DNA from: Pseudomonas sp. G34
Lineage (GTDB): Bacteria > Pseudomonadota > Gammaproteobacteria > Pseudomonadales > Pseudomonadaceae
DNA: 64,000 bases
Direction of reading: 5' to 3'
Assembly: GCF_031119625.1 (NCBI RefSeq)
Contig: NZ_JAVHZV010000018.1
Coordinates: forward strand, 124,001-188,000
Below are positions 53,074 to 63,079 of the stretch, in pieces. Both the position numbers and the translations under genes were made by a program. The notes beneath the pieces were generated by a model, which made no database searches, was not told the origin of the DNA, and was given only the letters and a program-made list of their open reading frames with translations. Position 1 is the stretch's first letter. The number at the start of each line of letters is the position of its first letter.

Positions 53074-53105
53074 AAAAGGCCCGATGCATGCGCATCGGGC
53101 CTTTT
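53074..53105. terminator. Bidirectional terminator after the fpv operon
   Basis: AAAAGGCCCGATGC (53074-53087) and GCATCGGGCCTTTT (53092-53105) form a perfect 14-bp stem with a 4-base loop. The A and T runs at its two sides serve both the fpv operon and the small gene at 53174-53260. Confidence 0.92.
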
Positions 53106-53173
53106 CTGTTGATTCTGGCAAATGGGCCGAACGGTTTGCCGTTGCAGTCTCCATCCCCGCCGCAAGCGAGCTG

Positions 53174-53260
53174 TTACAGCTCGGTGGCGTCTTCAGCGAA
53201 CTCGGGTACGTCCTGTTCCACGGCACGGGACTCGAGCAGCTCTTCCTGATAATCGTCCAT
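53174..53260 (-). CDS. Small acidic protein, 28 residues
   Basis: The open frame begins MDDYQEELLESRAVEQ and ends with FAEDATEL before TAA. It has a very good ribosome binding site (AAGGAG, 7 bases before the ATG, in a purine-rich leader) and is followed by the bidirectional terminator. About one third of the residues are Asp or Glu. The combination of strong Shine-Dalgarno, acidic composition and own terminator argues for a real small protein; I believe similar ones are annotated in other pseudomonads but cannot check. The function is unknown. Confidence 0.7.
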   Translation of the reverse strand: MDDYQEELLESRAVEQDVPEFAEDATEL

Positions 53261-53345
53261 CTCTTTCTCCTTTCTCTCTTTGGTCTCGAACCGAGTCTAT
53301 GAAGTCTGCGTGTCTGTTATATGACAGACATCAAGCCAGCCTGGT

Positions 53346-54308
53346 TCAGCATCCACTTCGCTCAGCGCTGGCCTGAGATACGTTACTACCAGGCTCTACG
53401 CTGCGGGTAAGCCAGACGTTACCGCCGATTACCGAACCTTTGCCAATGGTGATGCGCCCCAGAATCGTGGCGCCGGCGTAGATCACCACATTGTCTTCGA
53501 CGATCGGGTGGCGCGGCTGGCCCTTGTGCAACTGGCCACTTTCATCGCTGGTGAAGCGCTTCGCGCCCAGGGTCACCGCCTGGTAGATACGCACGTGGTT
53601 GCCGATGATCGCCGTCTCGCCGATCACCACGCCGGTGCCGTGATCGATAAAGAAGCTGTGGCCGATCTGCGCCCCCGGGTGGATGTCGATGCCGGTGGCG
53701 CCATGGGCGGTTTCCGCGGCGATACGTGCCAACAGCGGCAGGCCGGCGCGATACAGATGATGGGCCAGGCGGTGGTAGATCATCGCCAGCACGCCCGGGT
53801 AGCAAAGCAGCACCTCATCGACGCTGCGCGCCGCCGGGTCGCCGTTGAAGGCCGCCACCACATCCTGATCGAGCAAGCGGCGCAGGGCCGGCAGCGCCGC
53901 CGCGAAGTCGCGGACGATGGCCACGGCCTGGCAATCCACATCACCGGCGTTATCACCTCGCTGGCGCGCCGCATAGCGCAGCTCCATACGCACCTGCGCC
54001 ACCAGCGCGTTCAACGCGCGGTCCAGGGTATGGCCAACGTAATAGTCTTCGCTTTCTTCGCGCAGTTCGGCCGGGCCCAGGCGCATGGGGAACAACGCAC
54101 CACACAGCCCGCTGAGAATCGCCGCCATGGCTTGGCGCGACGGCAGCTCACGGCCGCCCAGTTCGGGATTGCGCCCGGAATGGTTGCGCCATTCGGCGCG
54201 CGCGGCACGCAGACCGGCAACGGTCTGCTCCAGCTTCCAGTTGATCGGCCGGGATGAATACTCAGCCTCGGCGCCATCCTCGGTGCGGATGGCAAACTCG
54301 CCGTTCAT
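53346..54308 (-). CDS. Serine O-acetyltransferase, EpsC-type
   Basis: The 320-residue protein has an N-terminal helical domain (about 1-170) and a C-terminal left-handed beta-helix built from hexapeptide repeats (IHPGAQIGHSFFIDHGTGVV, then IGETAIIGNHVRIYQAVTLG). It transfers acetyl from acetyl-CoA to serine, giving O-acetylserine for cysteine synthesis. The length exceeds CysE (about 260-275) and fits the EpsC-type group. I chose ATG 54308 (MNGEFAIRTEDGAEA), with GAGG upstream. No cysteine-synthase gene is adjacent; CysE redundancy elsewhere is likely. Confidence 0.88.
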   Translation of the reverse strand: MNGEFAIRTEDGAEAEYSSRPINWKLEQTVAGLRAARAEWRNHSGRNPELGGRELPSRQAMAAILSGLCGALFPMRLGPAELREESEDYYVGHTLDRALNALVAQVRMELRYAARQRGDNAGDVDCQAVAIVRDFAAALPALRRLLDQDVVAAFNGDPAARSVDEVLLCYPGVLAMIYHRLAHHLYRAGLPLLARIAAETAHGATGIDIHPGAQIGHSFFIDHGTGVVIGETAIIGNHVRIYQAVTLGAKRFTSDESGQLHKGQPRHPIVEDNVVIYAGATILGRITIGKGSVIGGNVWLTRSVEPGSNVSQASAERSGC

Positions 54309-54430
54309 TGAAACCTCAACTCGACATGCGGCCAGCGCCATCGGCCAGCCTGGACAGGGACAATACGGCGCGCCCGCAGGCGCGCTCAACTACTCGAACG
54401 TTATGAGCTTAGTGCGCAAAGGCATATCGC

Positions 54431-56506
54431 TCAGCCGTCCATGGCGGCAATCCCCGGTGCCATGCTGGCGATGCGCAGCGCCAGCCCTTCATAGGGTTCG
54501 AGCTGGATATGCAGCTCGCCTTCGGCAGACAGGTCGCCCAGCAGCCGCTCGTGGATGATGTCCACCACCGGCCCCGGCTCGACGTGCTCCAGGGTGATCA
54601 CCTCGCTGATTGGTTCGGCGCCGAAGTTCAGCGCCGTGACCTGGATGCCACGCCCCGCCGGCAGCTCGTGCACCATGATCAGCAGCGCCGGGTGCTGGGT
54701 GACCGGCACGGCGATCTGCCGGCTCGAGGCCACACCGTGGGAGCGCCGCGCGGCGAACATGCGCCGAGCCTGGGAGGCGAACGACTGCGGGTCCTGCAGC
54801 TGCTCGGCGAGGCTGCCATACAGCTGCCGGGAACGCGGCAGGCCTTCGGCGGACAGCAGCGCGTCGGGGTCGAGATCGACCAGGTCGTAGCCGCCGCGGT
54901 TGATCCAGCGCGTGTCGCCCTCGGCGATCAAATCGGCGACCTGCTCGACGTCCAGGGGCAGCGCGCCAACCAGATCCCAGCCCGACAGCGCGACCACGCC
55001 AGGCTGCATGGCGTTGAACATCAGCAACAGCAGGTGCACGCGGCGAATCTGCTCGATATCGGCCTCGCTGATGGTGCTCAGGTCACGAATGCCCAGGGCT
55101 GCGGTGATGATGCTCACCGTGGTACAGGCCACGCCGTTGGTGACGAACTTCAGGTTGTAGGGCGCATGCTCGCCGGTCAGGCGCTCGTACATCTCGCCGC
55201 GAATGTGCTCGCGCAGGATGCTGCCCGGCAGGCTCTGGCCGCGGAACACGTAGGTATCGTTGGCATGCAGGGTCCAGAAATGCACCAGCTCGAGGGTCAG
55301 CTCGTCATGGTTCTGCAGGGCGTGGATCAGCGACGCCGGGTCGATGCCGAAGTCATGCATCTGCTGCATCATCAGGCGCAGGAACTCCACGTCACCGGTC
55401 AACAGCGCGTGCTGGTAGGCCGGCCGGGTGATGAAGTCGTAGGACAGGTCGGCACCGCCCTGGGACATGGCGGCGATGTCGTCCAGGGTCAGGTTGAGTT
55501 CCTGGAAGCTGAACGCCCCGGCCTTGCGGATCATCCCGGCGAGCAGCTGGTTGCCGGTCAGCGACAGCGGGTGGCTCTCCGACCAGGCATTGCCCTGGCT
55601 GCGCCGTTCGACGCCAAGGAAGCCGTTGGCATCCAGGCGCAGCACCCGCGAGCCGATCACGTCGATGGCGTGCAGCGACTCACCGGTGACCAGCTGCTGG
55701 GCGGCGAAGGTCGGATCCAGCCAGTTCAGTGACGGCTGGCCTTCCTTGAAGTAGTGCAGGTACACCCAGCGCCGCACCTTGCCATCGACCCCGGTGATCT
55801 CGCCAGTGGCGCTCCAGTCGGTTTCCTTGACGCCGGGCTCGAAGAAGATCACCCGCTGCAACTGGCCGACGATGTAGTGCTTGTCACGCAACGCATCGAC
55901 GGTGGCTGGTGACAGGTTGACCGAATCGCGGCCCTCGGGCAGCGCTGGCAGCAGCTCCCAGTCGGCCTCGGCGATCTCCACCATGTGATAGAGGCCGGGG
56001 TAGTCGCCGTAGGCCATTTCCGCCAGGCGGAAATCCGCGCCCTTGCCGGTGTGCGAAGGAATCGAGTCGTCGATGGTCACCGCGTTGTGGGCCGCGGCCA
56101 CCCGGCTCAGGTGCACCAGCTGTTCCTCACTGCCGAAGCGCGGGTCGATCTCCAGGCTGATGCGGTCGAAGTTGCCGTCCACGGTGGGCGTGTATTCGCG
56201 CCCCTGCAAACCACCGGAGCGACGCAGCGGCCCGGTGTGGATGCCCTGCACGCCGAGTTCGGAGAGCGCCGACCACAGGCGTTCGTCGCCAAGCGCCTGC
56301 AGCACCGAGCCGTCGGGCGAGGTAATGATCGAAGCCGGATAGACCGCCAGCCATACCGAGGCTACCGCCGTGACGCTGCGTGGCCGGGCCAATGCGTAGG
56401 GTTGTTGCCACAAACGGGCCTGGCCCGAATACAGGCGCATGCGCTGGCGGGCGGCGTGCAGCATGGACTGCTCGACCAACCAGTTGATCTGTTGTTCATC
56501 TGCCAT
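54431..56506 (-). CDS. treS: Trehalose synthase (maltose alpha-D-glucosyltransferase), single-domain type
   Basis: The 691-residue protein has the length and opening ([20 protein letters not shown]) of the roughly 690-residue TreS of P. stutzeri and P. putida. It should interconvert maltose and trehalose. The GH13-like barrel is seen in [40 protein letters not shown] and [14 protein letters not shown]. It lacks the C-terminal maltokinase domain of long TreS fusions. No glycogen/GlgE genes are near. The assignment by eye is good, but another GH13-related isomerase cannot be excluded. Confidence 0.75.
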   Translation of the reverse strand: MADEQQINWLVEQSMLHAARQRMRLYSGQARLWQQPYALARPRSVTAVASVWLAVYPASIITSPDGSVLQALGDERLWSALSELGVQGIHTGPLRRSGGLQGREYTPTVDGNFDRISLEIDPRFGSEEQLVHLSRVAAAHNAVTIDDSIPSHTGKGADFRLAEMAYGDYPGLYHMVEIAEADWELLPALPEGRDSVNLSPATVDALRDKHYIVGQLQRVIFFEPGVKETDWSATGEITGVDGKVRRWVYLHYFKEGQPSLNWLDPTFAAQQLVTGESLHAIDVIGSRVLRLDANGFLGVERRSQGNAWSESHPLSLTGNQLLAGMIRKAGAFSFQELNLTLDDIAAMSQGGADLSYDFITRPAYQHALLTGDVEFLRLMMQQMHDFGIDPASLIHALQNHDELTLELVHFWTLHANDTYVFRGQSLPGSILREHIRGEMYERLTGEHAPYNLKFVTNGVACTTVSIITAALGIRDLSTISEADIEQIRRVHLLLLMFNAMQPGVVALSGWDLVGALPLDVEQVADLIAEGDTRWINRGGYDLVDLDPDALLSAEGLPRSRQLYGSLAEQLQDPQSFASQARRMFAARRSHGVASSRQIAVPVTQHPALLIMVHELPAGRGIQVTALNFGAEPISEVITLEHVEPGPVVDIIHERLLGDLSAEGELHIQLEPYEGLALRIASMAPGIAAMDG

Positions 56507-56626
56507 AGCGATCCCGGGGGGCGAAGGGATGGATCGCGAACGGCCGGGCCGTCCGCTGGTTCTAGAATTTCAGAACCAGCGGCGAGGGCTTCGTTCAGAT
56601 TGATTGCGGCGCCTGCAGCGGCCCGT

Positions 56627-57043
56627 TCAGTGATCCTGCTGGGCTTTGAGGTAAAGCAGCAGGCTGTCGATCTTCTGCTGATCGCCAATGCCCCAGAAGC
56701 GCATCTTGTTGCCGGGCACCACGCTGTCGGAGTCCTTGATGAAGGCACTCAGGGTATCGCGATCCCAGACCAGATCCGCTTGCTGCATGGCGGGCGAATA
56801 CCGGTAGTCCCGGGTGGCGCCGGCATGCCGGCCGAAGATGCCATTGAGCTGCGGCCCGAAGGCGGCGCGCGCGCCCGGCCCGACATTGTGGCAGTTGCCA
56901 CAGACGCGCTTGAACAGCGCCTCGCCAGCGGCGATGTCGGCTTCAGCCTGGGCCGTCTGAGTGAGCAGTGCAGCGGCGGTGATAAGCAGGCCGAGACCAA
57001 CCAGGCGGCGGCACGGCAGAGGGATCGGTAAAAAAACGGTCAT
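56627..57043 (-). CDS. Periplasmic c-type cytochrome (cytochrome c2/c550-like)
   Basis: The 138-residue protein has a signal peptide (about 1-33, LVGLGLLITAAALLTQTAQA). The mature class I cytochrome has the haem motif CGNCH at 48-52 and the likely axial methionine M114 in PGNKMRF. Sequence such as GPQLNGIFGRHAGATRDYRY is typical of the cytochrome c2 group. It is a soluble electron carrier; the partner is unknown. The ATG at 57043 has a poor ribosome binding site, but the signal peptide fixes it. A longer open frame upstream is not coding. Confidence 0.93.
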   Translation of the reverse strand: MTVFLPIPLPCRRLVGLGLLITAAALLTQTAQAEADIAAGEALFKRVCGNCHNVGPGARAAFGPQLNGIFGRHAGATRDYRYSPAMQQADLVWDRDTLSAFIKDSDSVVPGNKMRFWGIGDQQKIDSLLLYLKAQQDH

Positions 57044-57114
57044 TGGCACGCGAGCGGTTGCTGCAAAGGGGCCGCCAGTATGCCCCAGCGCAGTGACCGA
57101 TTCATTGATCTGCG

Positions 57115-58002
57115 CTAGCGAAAGATCAACGACTGGTGAGCACCGGCTCCCGCCCTCGCCCCCGTGCCGACGGCGAGCGCTACCGAGCCGGCGGCCAGCG
57201 CCGCGTCGCCACAGGCGAACACGCCCGGCACGCTGGTTTCCTGGGTTTCCCCGGTTTGCAGATACAGGCCCATCGGTCCTTCGACCAGGGTGCAACCGAG
57301 CTGCTCGGCCAACGGGCTGTTCTGATGGGTGCGCGGCATCACGAACAGCCCGTCCAGCGCCGCCGTACGGCCGTCGGCCAGGTTGACCTCGAGGCGCTCG
57401 CCACTGATCGACAGCACGGGGTCCGGCTCGACCACCACGCCACGGCGCGCCAGCTGTTCGAGCTGCTCGGCATCGGGCACGAAGGCGCCGTTGAGAAAGA
57501 ACGTGGTGCTGCCCCAGTCCGGCAGCATCAGAGCATGGTGGATCGACAGGGGCGAGACCGCCAGCACGCCAATGCGCCCCTGATCCAGCTCGTAACCATG
57601 GCAATACGGGCAGTGAAACACATGGCGCCCCCAGCGTTCGGCCAGCCCGTCGATGGCGGGCAGCTCATCGCGCACGCCGCCGGCCAGGATCAGCCGCCGG
57701 GTGGCCTGCACCTGGCCATCGCGCAGCCTCACCACGAAGCCTTCGCCGTCACGCTGCACCGCAGTGGCCTCGCCCACCTGCCAGCTGACGTTCGGGTAGT
57801 CCATCAGCTCGGCACGCCCATCGGCGGCGATGTCGTCCGGCGCGCGCCCGTCCTGGCCGAGAAACCCGTGGGAATGGCTGGCAAAGCGATTGCGCCGCAC
57901 CCCGGCGTCGATCACCAGCACGCGGCGCCGGGCACGGGCCAACTGCAGCCCCGCGGAAAGGCCGGCATAGCTGCCGCCGACGATGATTGCGTCATAACTC
58001 AT
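57115..58002 (-). CDS. Thioredoxin-reductase-like NAD(P)/FAD oxidoreductase
   Basis: The 295-residue flavoprotein has the FAD-binding GGSYAGLSAG at 9-18 and a redox pair CPYC at 131-134 (FHCPYCHGYE), in the place of the CATC of TrxB. A second Rossmann nucleotide-binding segment is weak. The final part (GVFACGDAALAAGSVALAVG) is the FAD ribityl-binding GD motif. It may reduce a thioredoxin or another disulfide, or act as an Rrf2-linked thiol sensor. It is divergent from the Rrf2 gene with about 145 bp between them, a standard regulator-target layout. Confidence 0.9.
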   Translation of the reverse strand: MSYDAIIVGGSYAGLSAGLQLARARRRVLVIDAGVRRNRFASHSHGFLGQDGRAPDDIAADGRAELMDYPNVSWQVGEATAVQRDGEGFVVRLRDGQVQATRRLILAGGVRDELPAIDGLAERWGRHVFHCPYCHGYELDQGRIGVLAVSPLSIHHALMLPDWGSTTFFLNGAFVPDAEQLEQLARRGVVVEPDPVLSISGERLEVNLADGRTAALDGLFVMPRTHQNSPLAEQLGCTLVEGPMGLYLQTGETQETSVPGVFACGDAALAAGSVALAVGTGARAGAGAHQSLIFR

Positions 58003-58146
58003 GGCGTTACTCCTCCATGGTGGGCTCGGGAGAACACCGAGCCATCATGCAACACCATAAGTTACATAATGGAACAGCGTCAACCTCTCGTAACTTCATT
58101 CATTACGAATCATACTCGTGGCCATCGCCGCCGCCCCGAGACGCCC

Positions 58147-58596
58147 ATGAGAAACGACACCCGGTTGTCCCGCATGCTGCACGTGCTGATCCACATGGAT
58201 CGCCACGAACAGCGCACCACCTCGGAAACCATCGCGCGCATGCTGGAAACCAACCCGGTGGTGGTGCGGCGCACCATGGGCCTGCTGCGCGACAAGGGTT
58301 ACGTGACCTCCGACAAGGGCCACAAGGGCGGCTGGGCGCTGGCCAGGCCGCTGAGCGAGATCACCCTGCTGGACATTCACCAGGCCCTGGGTGCGCAGTC
58401 GATCTTCAGCATCGGCCTGGCGACCGACAACCCCACCTGCCTGGTCGAGCAGGCCGTCAACCACGCCCTCGGGCAGGCGTTCGACGAGGCCCAGGCGCTG
58501 CTCCTGCAGCGGCTGGCGTCGATCAGCGTGGCGTCCCTGGCGGAGGATTTCGACGCGCGCTACCGGGCCCTCGAGGTGCCGTGCAAGAACCTCTGA
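58147..58596 (+). CDS. Rrf2-family transcriptional regulator
   Basis: The 149-residue protein has a winged helix (SETIARMLETNPVVVRRTMG, then RDKGYVTSDKGHKGGWALAR) and a dimerisation helix, as in Rrf2/YwnA. It has Cys residues near 103 (NPTCLVEQ) and 146 (VPCKNL), but lacks the three-Cys Fe-S cluster pattern of IscR/NsrR, so a redox or thiol-based mechanism is more likely. ATG 58147 (MRNDTRLSRMLHVLIHMDRH) is preceded by weak GACGCCC. It is divergent from the thioredoxin-reductase-like gene, its likely target. Confidence 0.88.
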   Translation: MRNDTRLSRMLHVLIHMDRHEQRTTSETIARMLETNPVVVRRTMGLLRDKGYVTSDKGHKGGWALARPLSEITLLDIHQALGAQSIFSIGLATDNPTCLVEQAVNHALGQAFDEAQALLLQRLASISVASLAEDFDARYRALEVPCKNL

Positions 58597-58614
58597 GTAT
58601 GGCCTTGGCCGGGT

Positions 58615-59028
58615 TTACAGGTCGCGGAACAGGTCGTGGGCGTTGAGCAGCGCGTAGGCGATTTCCGGGCGCCGCTCCAGGCCGCGGCGAATCGCAGCGG
58701 GAATCGCCTGGCGGGTCTTGCGGCACAGGCCGGGGAAGTTGTGCACCTCGATGGCGATGCCACGCATGCTGCGCACTTCGTTGAAGCCCGGTGCCACCTC
58801 GACGCGAATCCCCAGCTGCTCGAACATGCGCTGCTGCAGGCGCTCGAGGTCTTCAAGGCTGGCCAGGTTTTCCAGGCGTTCGAGCAGGCGTTTCTCTTCG
58901 CTCTTGGTCAGCATCAGGATGCGCTGATGCGCGCCGGGCGCTTCCAGCAGCTGCTCGCGCTGGCAGTCGCAGGCGCCCGGAGGGCAAGGATGGCGGATCG
59001 GCAGGGACGAATTCATGGCCTGCATCAT
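58615..59028 (-). CDS. Conserved hypothetical protein with N-terminal cysteine cluster
   Basis: The 137-residue protein carries HPCPPGACDCQREQLL near residues 13-28, with three cysteines that could bind metal or form a disulfide. A helical, charged region follows (LTKSEEKRLLERLENLASLE), then a compact C-terminal domain (EVRSMRGIAIEVHNFPGLCR). I recall similar proteins as conserved in pseudomonads but know no function. Several start codons are near each other (59028, 59025, 59016) and the ribosome binding site does not decide. It is separate from the regulator that converges on it. Confidence 0.7.
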   Translation of the reverse strand: MMQAMNSSLPIRHPCPPGACDCQREQLLEAPGAHQRILMLTKSEEKRLLERLENLASLEDLERLQQRMFEQLGIRVEVAPGFNEVRSMRGIAIEVHNFPGLCRKTRQAIPAAIRRGLERRPEIAYALLNAHDLFRDL

Positions 59029-59084
59029 AGACAGGCAAACGGCTCATTGACCATGGTCAATGAGCCGCCGGTCGCCCTCGCCTA

Positions 59085-60722
59085 TCAGGCACTCAGCTTG
59101 AAGCGCCCCACCAGGGTATTGAGGCCCTGGGCCAGGTGCGCCAGTTCGCTGCAGGCCGCGGCCGTCTGGTTGGCACCCGAGGCGCTCTGGATCGACAGGT
59201 CGCGGATGCTCACCAGGTTGCGGTCCACCTCGCGGGCCACGTGGGCCTGCTCTTCCGATGCGGTGGCGATCTGCAGGTTGCGCTCGTTGATCATGCCGAT
59301 GGAGTCGACGATCTGCTCCAGGGCGACACGCGCATCGTCGGCGACCTGCAGGGTGTTGGTGGCCTCCTGGCTGCTGCCGCGCATGGCCTGCACGGCCTTG
59401 TCGGTACCGGTCTGGATCGCCGCGATCATCTGCTCGATTTCCTGGGTCGAGGCGGAGGTGCGATGGGCCAGGCCTCGTACCTCGTCGGCCACCACCGCGA
59501 AACCGCGGCCGTGGTCACCGGCGCGGGCCGCTTCGATGGCGGCGTTGAGGGCCAGCAGGTTGGTCTGTTCGGCCACGTTGCGGATCACGTCGAGCACCTT
59601 GCTGATGTCACGGGCCTGGTCGGCCAGCCCCTGCACCTGGTCGGATGCCTGCATCACGTTGCTCGACAGGTTCCGAATCGCCGACACGGTGCGGGCCACG
59701 TGCTGGTTGCCGGCGTTGGCCGACACCGTCGACTCGCGTGAAGCATCCGAGGCGCCACTGGCGTTGCGCGATACCTCGTCGACTGCCGAGCTCATCTGCG
59801 TCACCGCGGTGGCTGCCTGGTCGATCTCGGCATTCTGGCTCGACAGGTTGCGGGTGCTCTCCTCGGTCACCGAGGCCATCTCTTCGGCGGCGGCGGCCAG
59901 TTGGGTGGACGAGTCGCTGATCTGCCGGATGGCATCGTTGAGGTTCTTCTGCATGGTCGCCTGGGCGGCGAGCAGGCGTGCTGCCTCATCCTTGCCGGTC
60001 ACCAGCACGGTACGGGTCAGGTCGCCCGAGGCGATGGTCTCGGCACTCTGCAGTGCTTCGCGGATCGGCGCGGCGATGGAGCGGGTCAGCAGGGTCGCCA
60101 GCAGTATGGTCAGCAGCACCGCGACTCCGATGGTCACCAGCACGCCAGTGCGGCCATGTTCAAAGATGGTGTGGGCATTGATGCCGGCCTGCTTGGCGCC
60201 CTGCATGTTGTAGGCAGTCAGCTCGTCGAGCTGTTGCTGCAGGCTGGTGCCGGCCTCGCGCACCTCGCCGTTGGCCAGCGCCAGCGCCTGGGGCAGTTGG
60301 CCCTGGCGCAGGAGTTCGACGATCCGCTGCTGACCGCTCAGGTAGGCCTGGGCGCCGCTGTTGACCCGCGCAAAGATGCCGCGTTCGGCCTCGGTGCTCA
60401 CCAGTTGCCTGCCGTACTGCTCCAGCACCTGCTGCAGCGCGTCGCGATATTGCTGGGCGACAGTTTCGTCGATGGTCCGGTCGCTGGTGGTTTCGACCAC
60501 GGCCAGCATGCGCAGGGTTTCCAGGCGGATGTTGAGCAGATCCTTCTGCAGCTCGCCGCTGGCCTGGATGCTCGCCATCCAGTTGGTTTCGATATCCTGC
60601 TCGGCTGTGTAGAGATCACTCAGCTTGAACAGGGAGAACACGCCCAGCGCCATCACCAGCAGGGTAATGAGCGCGAAGCAGAAAGCGGCGCGGGGAGCGA
60701 TATTGAAGTTACGAAGGTTCAT
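59085..60722 (-). CDS. Methyl-accepting chemotaxis protein (four-helix sensor type)
   Basis: The 545-residue chemoreceptor has a transmembrane helix near 12-33 ([20 protein letters not shown]), a helical periplasmic domain (about 34-188) of the 4HB type, a second helix near 190-212 ([20 protein letters not shown]), HAMP, and the signalling hairpin [20 protein letters not shown]. No C-terminal pentapeptide is present. The ligand is unknown. It is transcribed leftward and stands alone; the MITE lies beyond its promoter. Confidence 0.92.
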   Translation of the reverse strand: MNLRNFNIAPRAAFCFALITLLVMALGVFSLFKLSDLYTAEQDIETNWMASIQASGELQKDLLNIRLETLRMLAVVETTSDRTIDETVAQQYRDALQQVLEQYGRQLVSTEAERGIFARVNSGAQAYLSGQQRIVELLRQGQLPQALALANGEVREAGTSLQQQLDELTAYNMQGAKQAGINAHTIFEHGRTGVLVTIGVAVLLTILLATLLTRSIAAPIREALQSAETIASGDLTRTVLVTGKDEAARLLAAQATMQKNLNDAIRQISDSSTQLAAAAEEMASVTEESTRNLSSQNAEIDQAATAVTQMSSAVDEVSRNASGASDASRESTVSANAGNQHVARTVSAIRNLSSNVMQASDQVQGLADQARDISKVLDVIRNVAEQTNLLALNAAIEAARAGDHGRGFAVVADEVRGLAHRTSASTQEIEQMIAAIQTGTDKAVQAMRGSSQEATNTLQVADDARVALEQIVDSIGMINERNLQIATASEEQAHVAREVDRNLVSIRDLSIQSASGANQTAAACSELAHLAQGLNTLVGRFKLSA

Positions 60723-60904
60723 GGTGGCACCAGATGAAGGGGTGTTCTACCAACCACTCCTTGTCGGCCCAGCAGATGCGCTGCCGGTTCCGACATACGC
60801 ATTTACAAAATAGCAAAACGCCATCACGGAGCACGTTAAATAAATCTATCGCCACGATACAAAGTGCCGGGCTTTTGCAATAAAACCTGACTAGTCGGCC
60901 AGAT
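60723..60904. other. Intergenic stretch between a chemoreceptor gene and the MITE
   Basis: This AT-richer 182-bp stretch should hold the promoter of the chemoreceptor gene. I find no clear -35/-10 or FliA-type pair, and no open frame with support. Together with the MITE and the 150 bp before pgm, the gap between genes is 629 bp. Confidence 0.4.
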
Positions 60905-61201
60905 TAGGGTCTGTTGCCGTTTCACGTACGGCCGCGCCGGAGCTCGTTTGGCCGCGAGGCAAGGCACGAGCCGCGAAGTTTAGCTGGCTAAATGAGCCGG
61001 CGAGAAACGCCGCCTCGCGGCAAAACGGGCCCGGCCCTTCGGGTGGGGCCGCCTAGGTTGCGCGGGAAGTCTCGCCATGTGTCGTTGGAGGACTTGGAAA
61101 GGGAATGCCATTCCCTGCGTCCTCCGCCTAGCGGATCGCCGCCCGGCCTGGCGAGATTTCTCGCGGCAACGCGGCTCGCGTTGAAACGGCAACAGACCCT
61201 A
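60905..61201. mobile_element. MITE with 18-bp terminal inverted repeats and TA flanks
   Basis: GGGTCTGTTGCCGTTTCA at 60907-60924 is exactly inverted at 61182-61199. The element is flanked by TA on each side (60905-60906 and 61200-61201), the target duplication typical of the Tc1/mariner-IS630 group. The 293-bp interior is GC-rich and has no transposase; one open frame through it is part of a spurious extension of pgm. A strong hairpin, AGGGAATG/CATTCCCT, lies near 61099-61114. It separates the chemoreceptor gene from pgm. Confidence 0.85.
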
Positions 61202-61351
61202 GGGGCTACTGGCGCTTTGTCGCGCAATCTTTATCATCCGCGCGCGAGTATGGGGAACTCCAGCCCACCGCCCTGGTGTCGAACCCCGAGTCCGATGTCA
61301 GGCGCTGCGCAACAGCCGCCCGGCCCTTTCACCCCAGCAAAGGAACGATTG

Positions 61352-63016
61352 ATGAGCATTCACAGCAACGCGGGGCTGCTTCCCGACGAGCACAGCCTGG
61401 TCAACCTGCCCCGTCTGGTGGCGCGCTACTACAGCGAACGCCCGGACCCGAGCGACCCCGCTCAGCAGGTGGCCTTCGGCACCTCGGGCCACCGCGGTTC
61501 TTCGCTGAAGAACAGCTTCAACGAATGGCACATCCTCGCCGTGACCCAGGCGATCTGCGATTACCGCCGCGGCCAGGGCATCGACGGCCCGCTGTACATC
61601 GGCATGGACACCCATGCGCTGTCCGAACCCGCTTTCGTTTCCGCCCTGGAAGTGCTGGCCGCCAACCGCATCGAAACGCGTATCGATGCCGGCTGCAGCG
61701 AAACCGCCGGCGAGCCGGGCTACACCCCGACCCCGGCGATCTCCAAGGCGATTCTCGATTACAACAAGGGCCGCAGCAGTGGCCTGGCCGACGGTATCGT
61801 CATCACCCCGTCGCACAACCCGCCGGCCGATGGCGGCTTCAAATACAACGCCAGCAACGGCGGCCCGGCCGATACCGGCGTGACCAAGTGGATCCAGGAG
61901 CGCGCCAACGAGTTGCTGGTGGCTGGTCTGAACGGCGTGCAGCGCATCGACTACGCCAGCGCCCTGAAAGCGCCCACGACTCAACGTCACGATTTCATCG
62001 AACAGTACGTCGGCGATCTCGAGCAGGTGCTCGACCTGCAGGCGATCCGTGGCTCGGGCCTGAAGTTCGCGGTCGACCCGCTGGGCGGCGCCGGGGTGCA
62101 CTACTGGACGCGCATCGCCGAGCGTTTCGGCCTGCCGCTGGAGGTGCTGTCGACCCGTATCGACCCGACCTTCCGCTTCATGCGCCTCGACTGGGACGGC
62201 AAGATCCGCATGGACTGCAGCTCGCCCCATGCCATGGCCGGGCTGATCGAGAACAAGGACCGCTTCGACGTGTCCTTCGCCTGCGACACCGACCATGACC
62301 GCCACGGCATCGTTGCCCGTTCGGTGGGCCTGCTCAACCCCAACCACTACCTGGCGGTGGCCATCGAGTACCTGTTCACCCACCGTCCGCAGTGGGCCGC
62401 CCAGGCGGCCATCGGCAAGACCCTGGTGTCCTCCTCGATGATCGACCGCGTGGCCAAGGGCATCGGCCGCGAAGTGGTGGAAGTGCCGGTGGGCTTCAAG
62501 TGGTTCGTCGACGGGCTGATCGAAGGCCGCTTCGGCTTTGGCGGTGAAGAGTCCGCCGGTGCCTCGTTCCTGCGCAAGGACGGCAGCGCCTGGTCGACCG
62601 ACAAGGACGGCATCATTCTCGGCCTGCTGGCGGCGGAAATCACCGCGGTGACCGGCAAGGACCCAGGCGAACGCTATCAGGCGCTGACCGAGCGTTTCGG
62701 CGCGCCGGTCTACCAGCGTATCGATGCCCCGGCGGATCGCGAGCAGAAGGCCCGCCTGGGCAAGCTGTCGGCGTCCCAGGTTACCGCCAGCGAGCTGGCC
62801 GGCCAGCCGATCACCGCCATCCTCACCGAGGCCCCGGGCAATGGCGCGGCCATCGGCGGGCTCAAGGTGGTCACCGACAACGGCTGGTTCGCCGCCCGCC
62901 CGTCCGGCACCGAAGACGTCTACAAGATCTACGCGGAAAGCTTCGAGGGCGATGCCCACCTCAAGCGTATCCAGAGCGAGGCCAAGGCGCTGGTCGACAG
63001 CGTGCTGGCAGGCTGA
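61352..63016 (+). CDS. pgm: Phosphoglucomutase (alpha-D-glucose phosphate-specific)
   Basis: The 554-residue enzyme has the PGM motifs: [10 protein letters not shown] at 42-51, the phosphoserine loop [12 protein letters not shown] with Ser near 152, the metal-binding DTDHDRHG near 311-318, and the sugar-binding GEESAGASF. It interconverts glucose-1-phosphate and glucose-6-phosphate. The start is the ATG at 61352 with AAAGGA upstream; an open frame to 60992 reads through the MITE and is not coding. A terminator follows at 63022-63052. Confidence 0.95.
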   Translation: MSIHSNAGLLPDEHSLVNLPRLVARYYSERPDPSDPAQQVAFGTSGHRGSSLKNSFNEWHILAVTQAICDYRRGQGIDGPLYIGMDTHALSEPAFVSALEVLAANRIETRIDAGCSETAGEPGYTPTPAISKAILDYNKGRSSGLADGIVITPSHNPPADGGFKYNASNGGPADTGVTKWIQERANELLVAGLNGVQRIDYASALKAPTTQRHDFIEQYVGDLEQVLDLQAIRGSGLKFAVDPLGGAGVHYWTRIAERFGLPLEVLSTRIDPTFRFMRLDWDGKIRMDCSSPHAMAGLIENKDRFDVSFACDTDHDRHGIVARSVGLLNPNHYLAVAIEYLFTHRPQWAAQAAIGKTLVSSSMIDRVAKGIGREVVEVPVGFKWFVDGLIEGRFGFGGEESAGASFLRKDGSAWSTDKDGIILGLLAAEITAVTGKDPGERYQALTERFGAPVYQRIDAPADREQKARLGKLSASQVTASELAGQPITAILTEAPGNGAAIGGLKVVTDNGWFAARPSGTEDVYKIYAESFEGDAHLKRIQSEAKALVDSVLAG

Positions 63017-63021
63017 CCAAC

Positions 63022-63052
63022 AAAAACGCCCGGCATCAGCCGGGCGTTTTTT
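63022..63052. terminator. Terminator after pgm
   Basis: AACGCCCGGC (63025-63034) and GCCGGGCGTT (63039-63048) form a 10-bp stem with loop ATCA and a T run. The A run to the left makes it usable by the convergent HAD gene as well. Confidence 0.92.
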
Positions 63053-63079
63053 GCTCGAGTCGAAAAGCCGGACGGCTGA

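Noticed and set aside
60992..61351. N-terminal extension of pgm by 120 codons
   Set aside because: It reads through the MITE and has no support; family members begin near the ATG at 61352, which has a good ribosome binding site.
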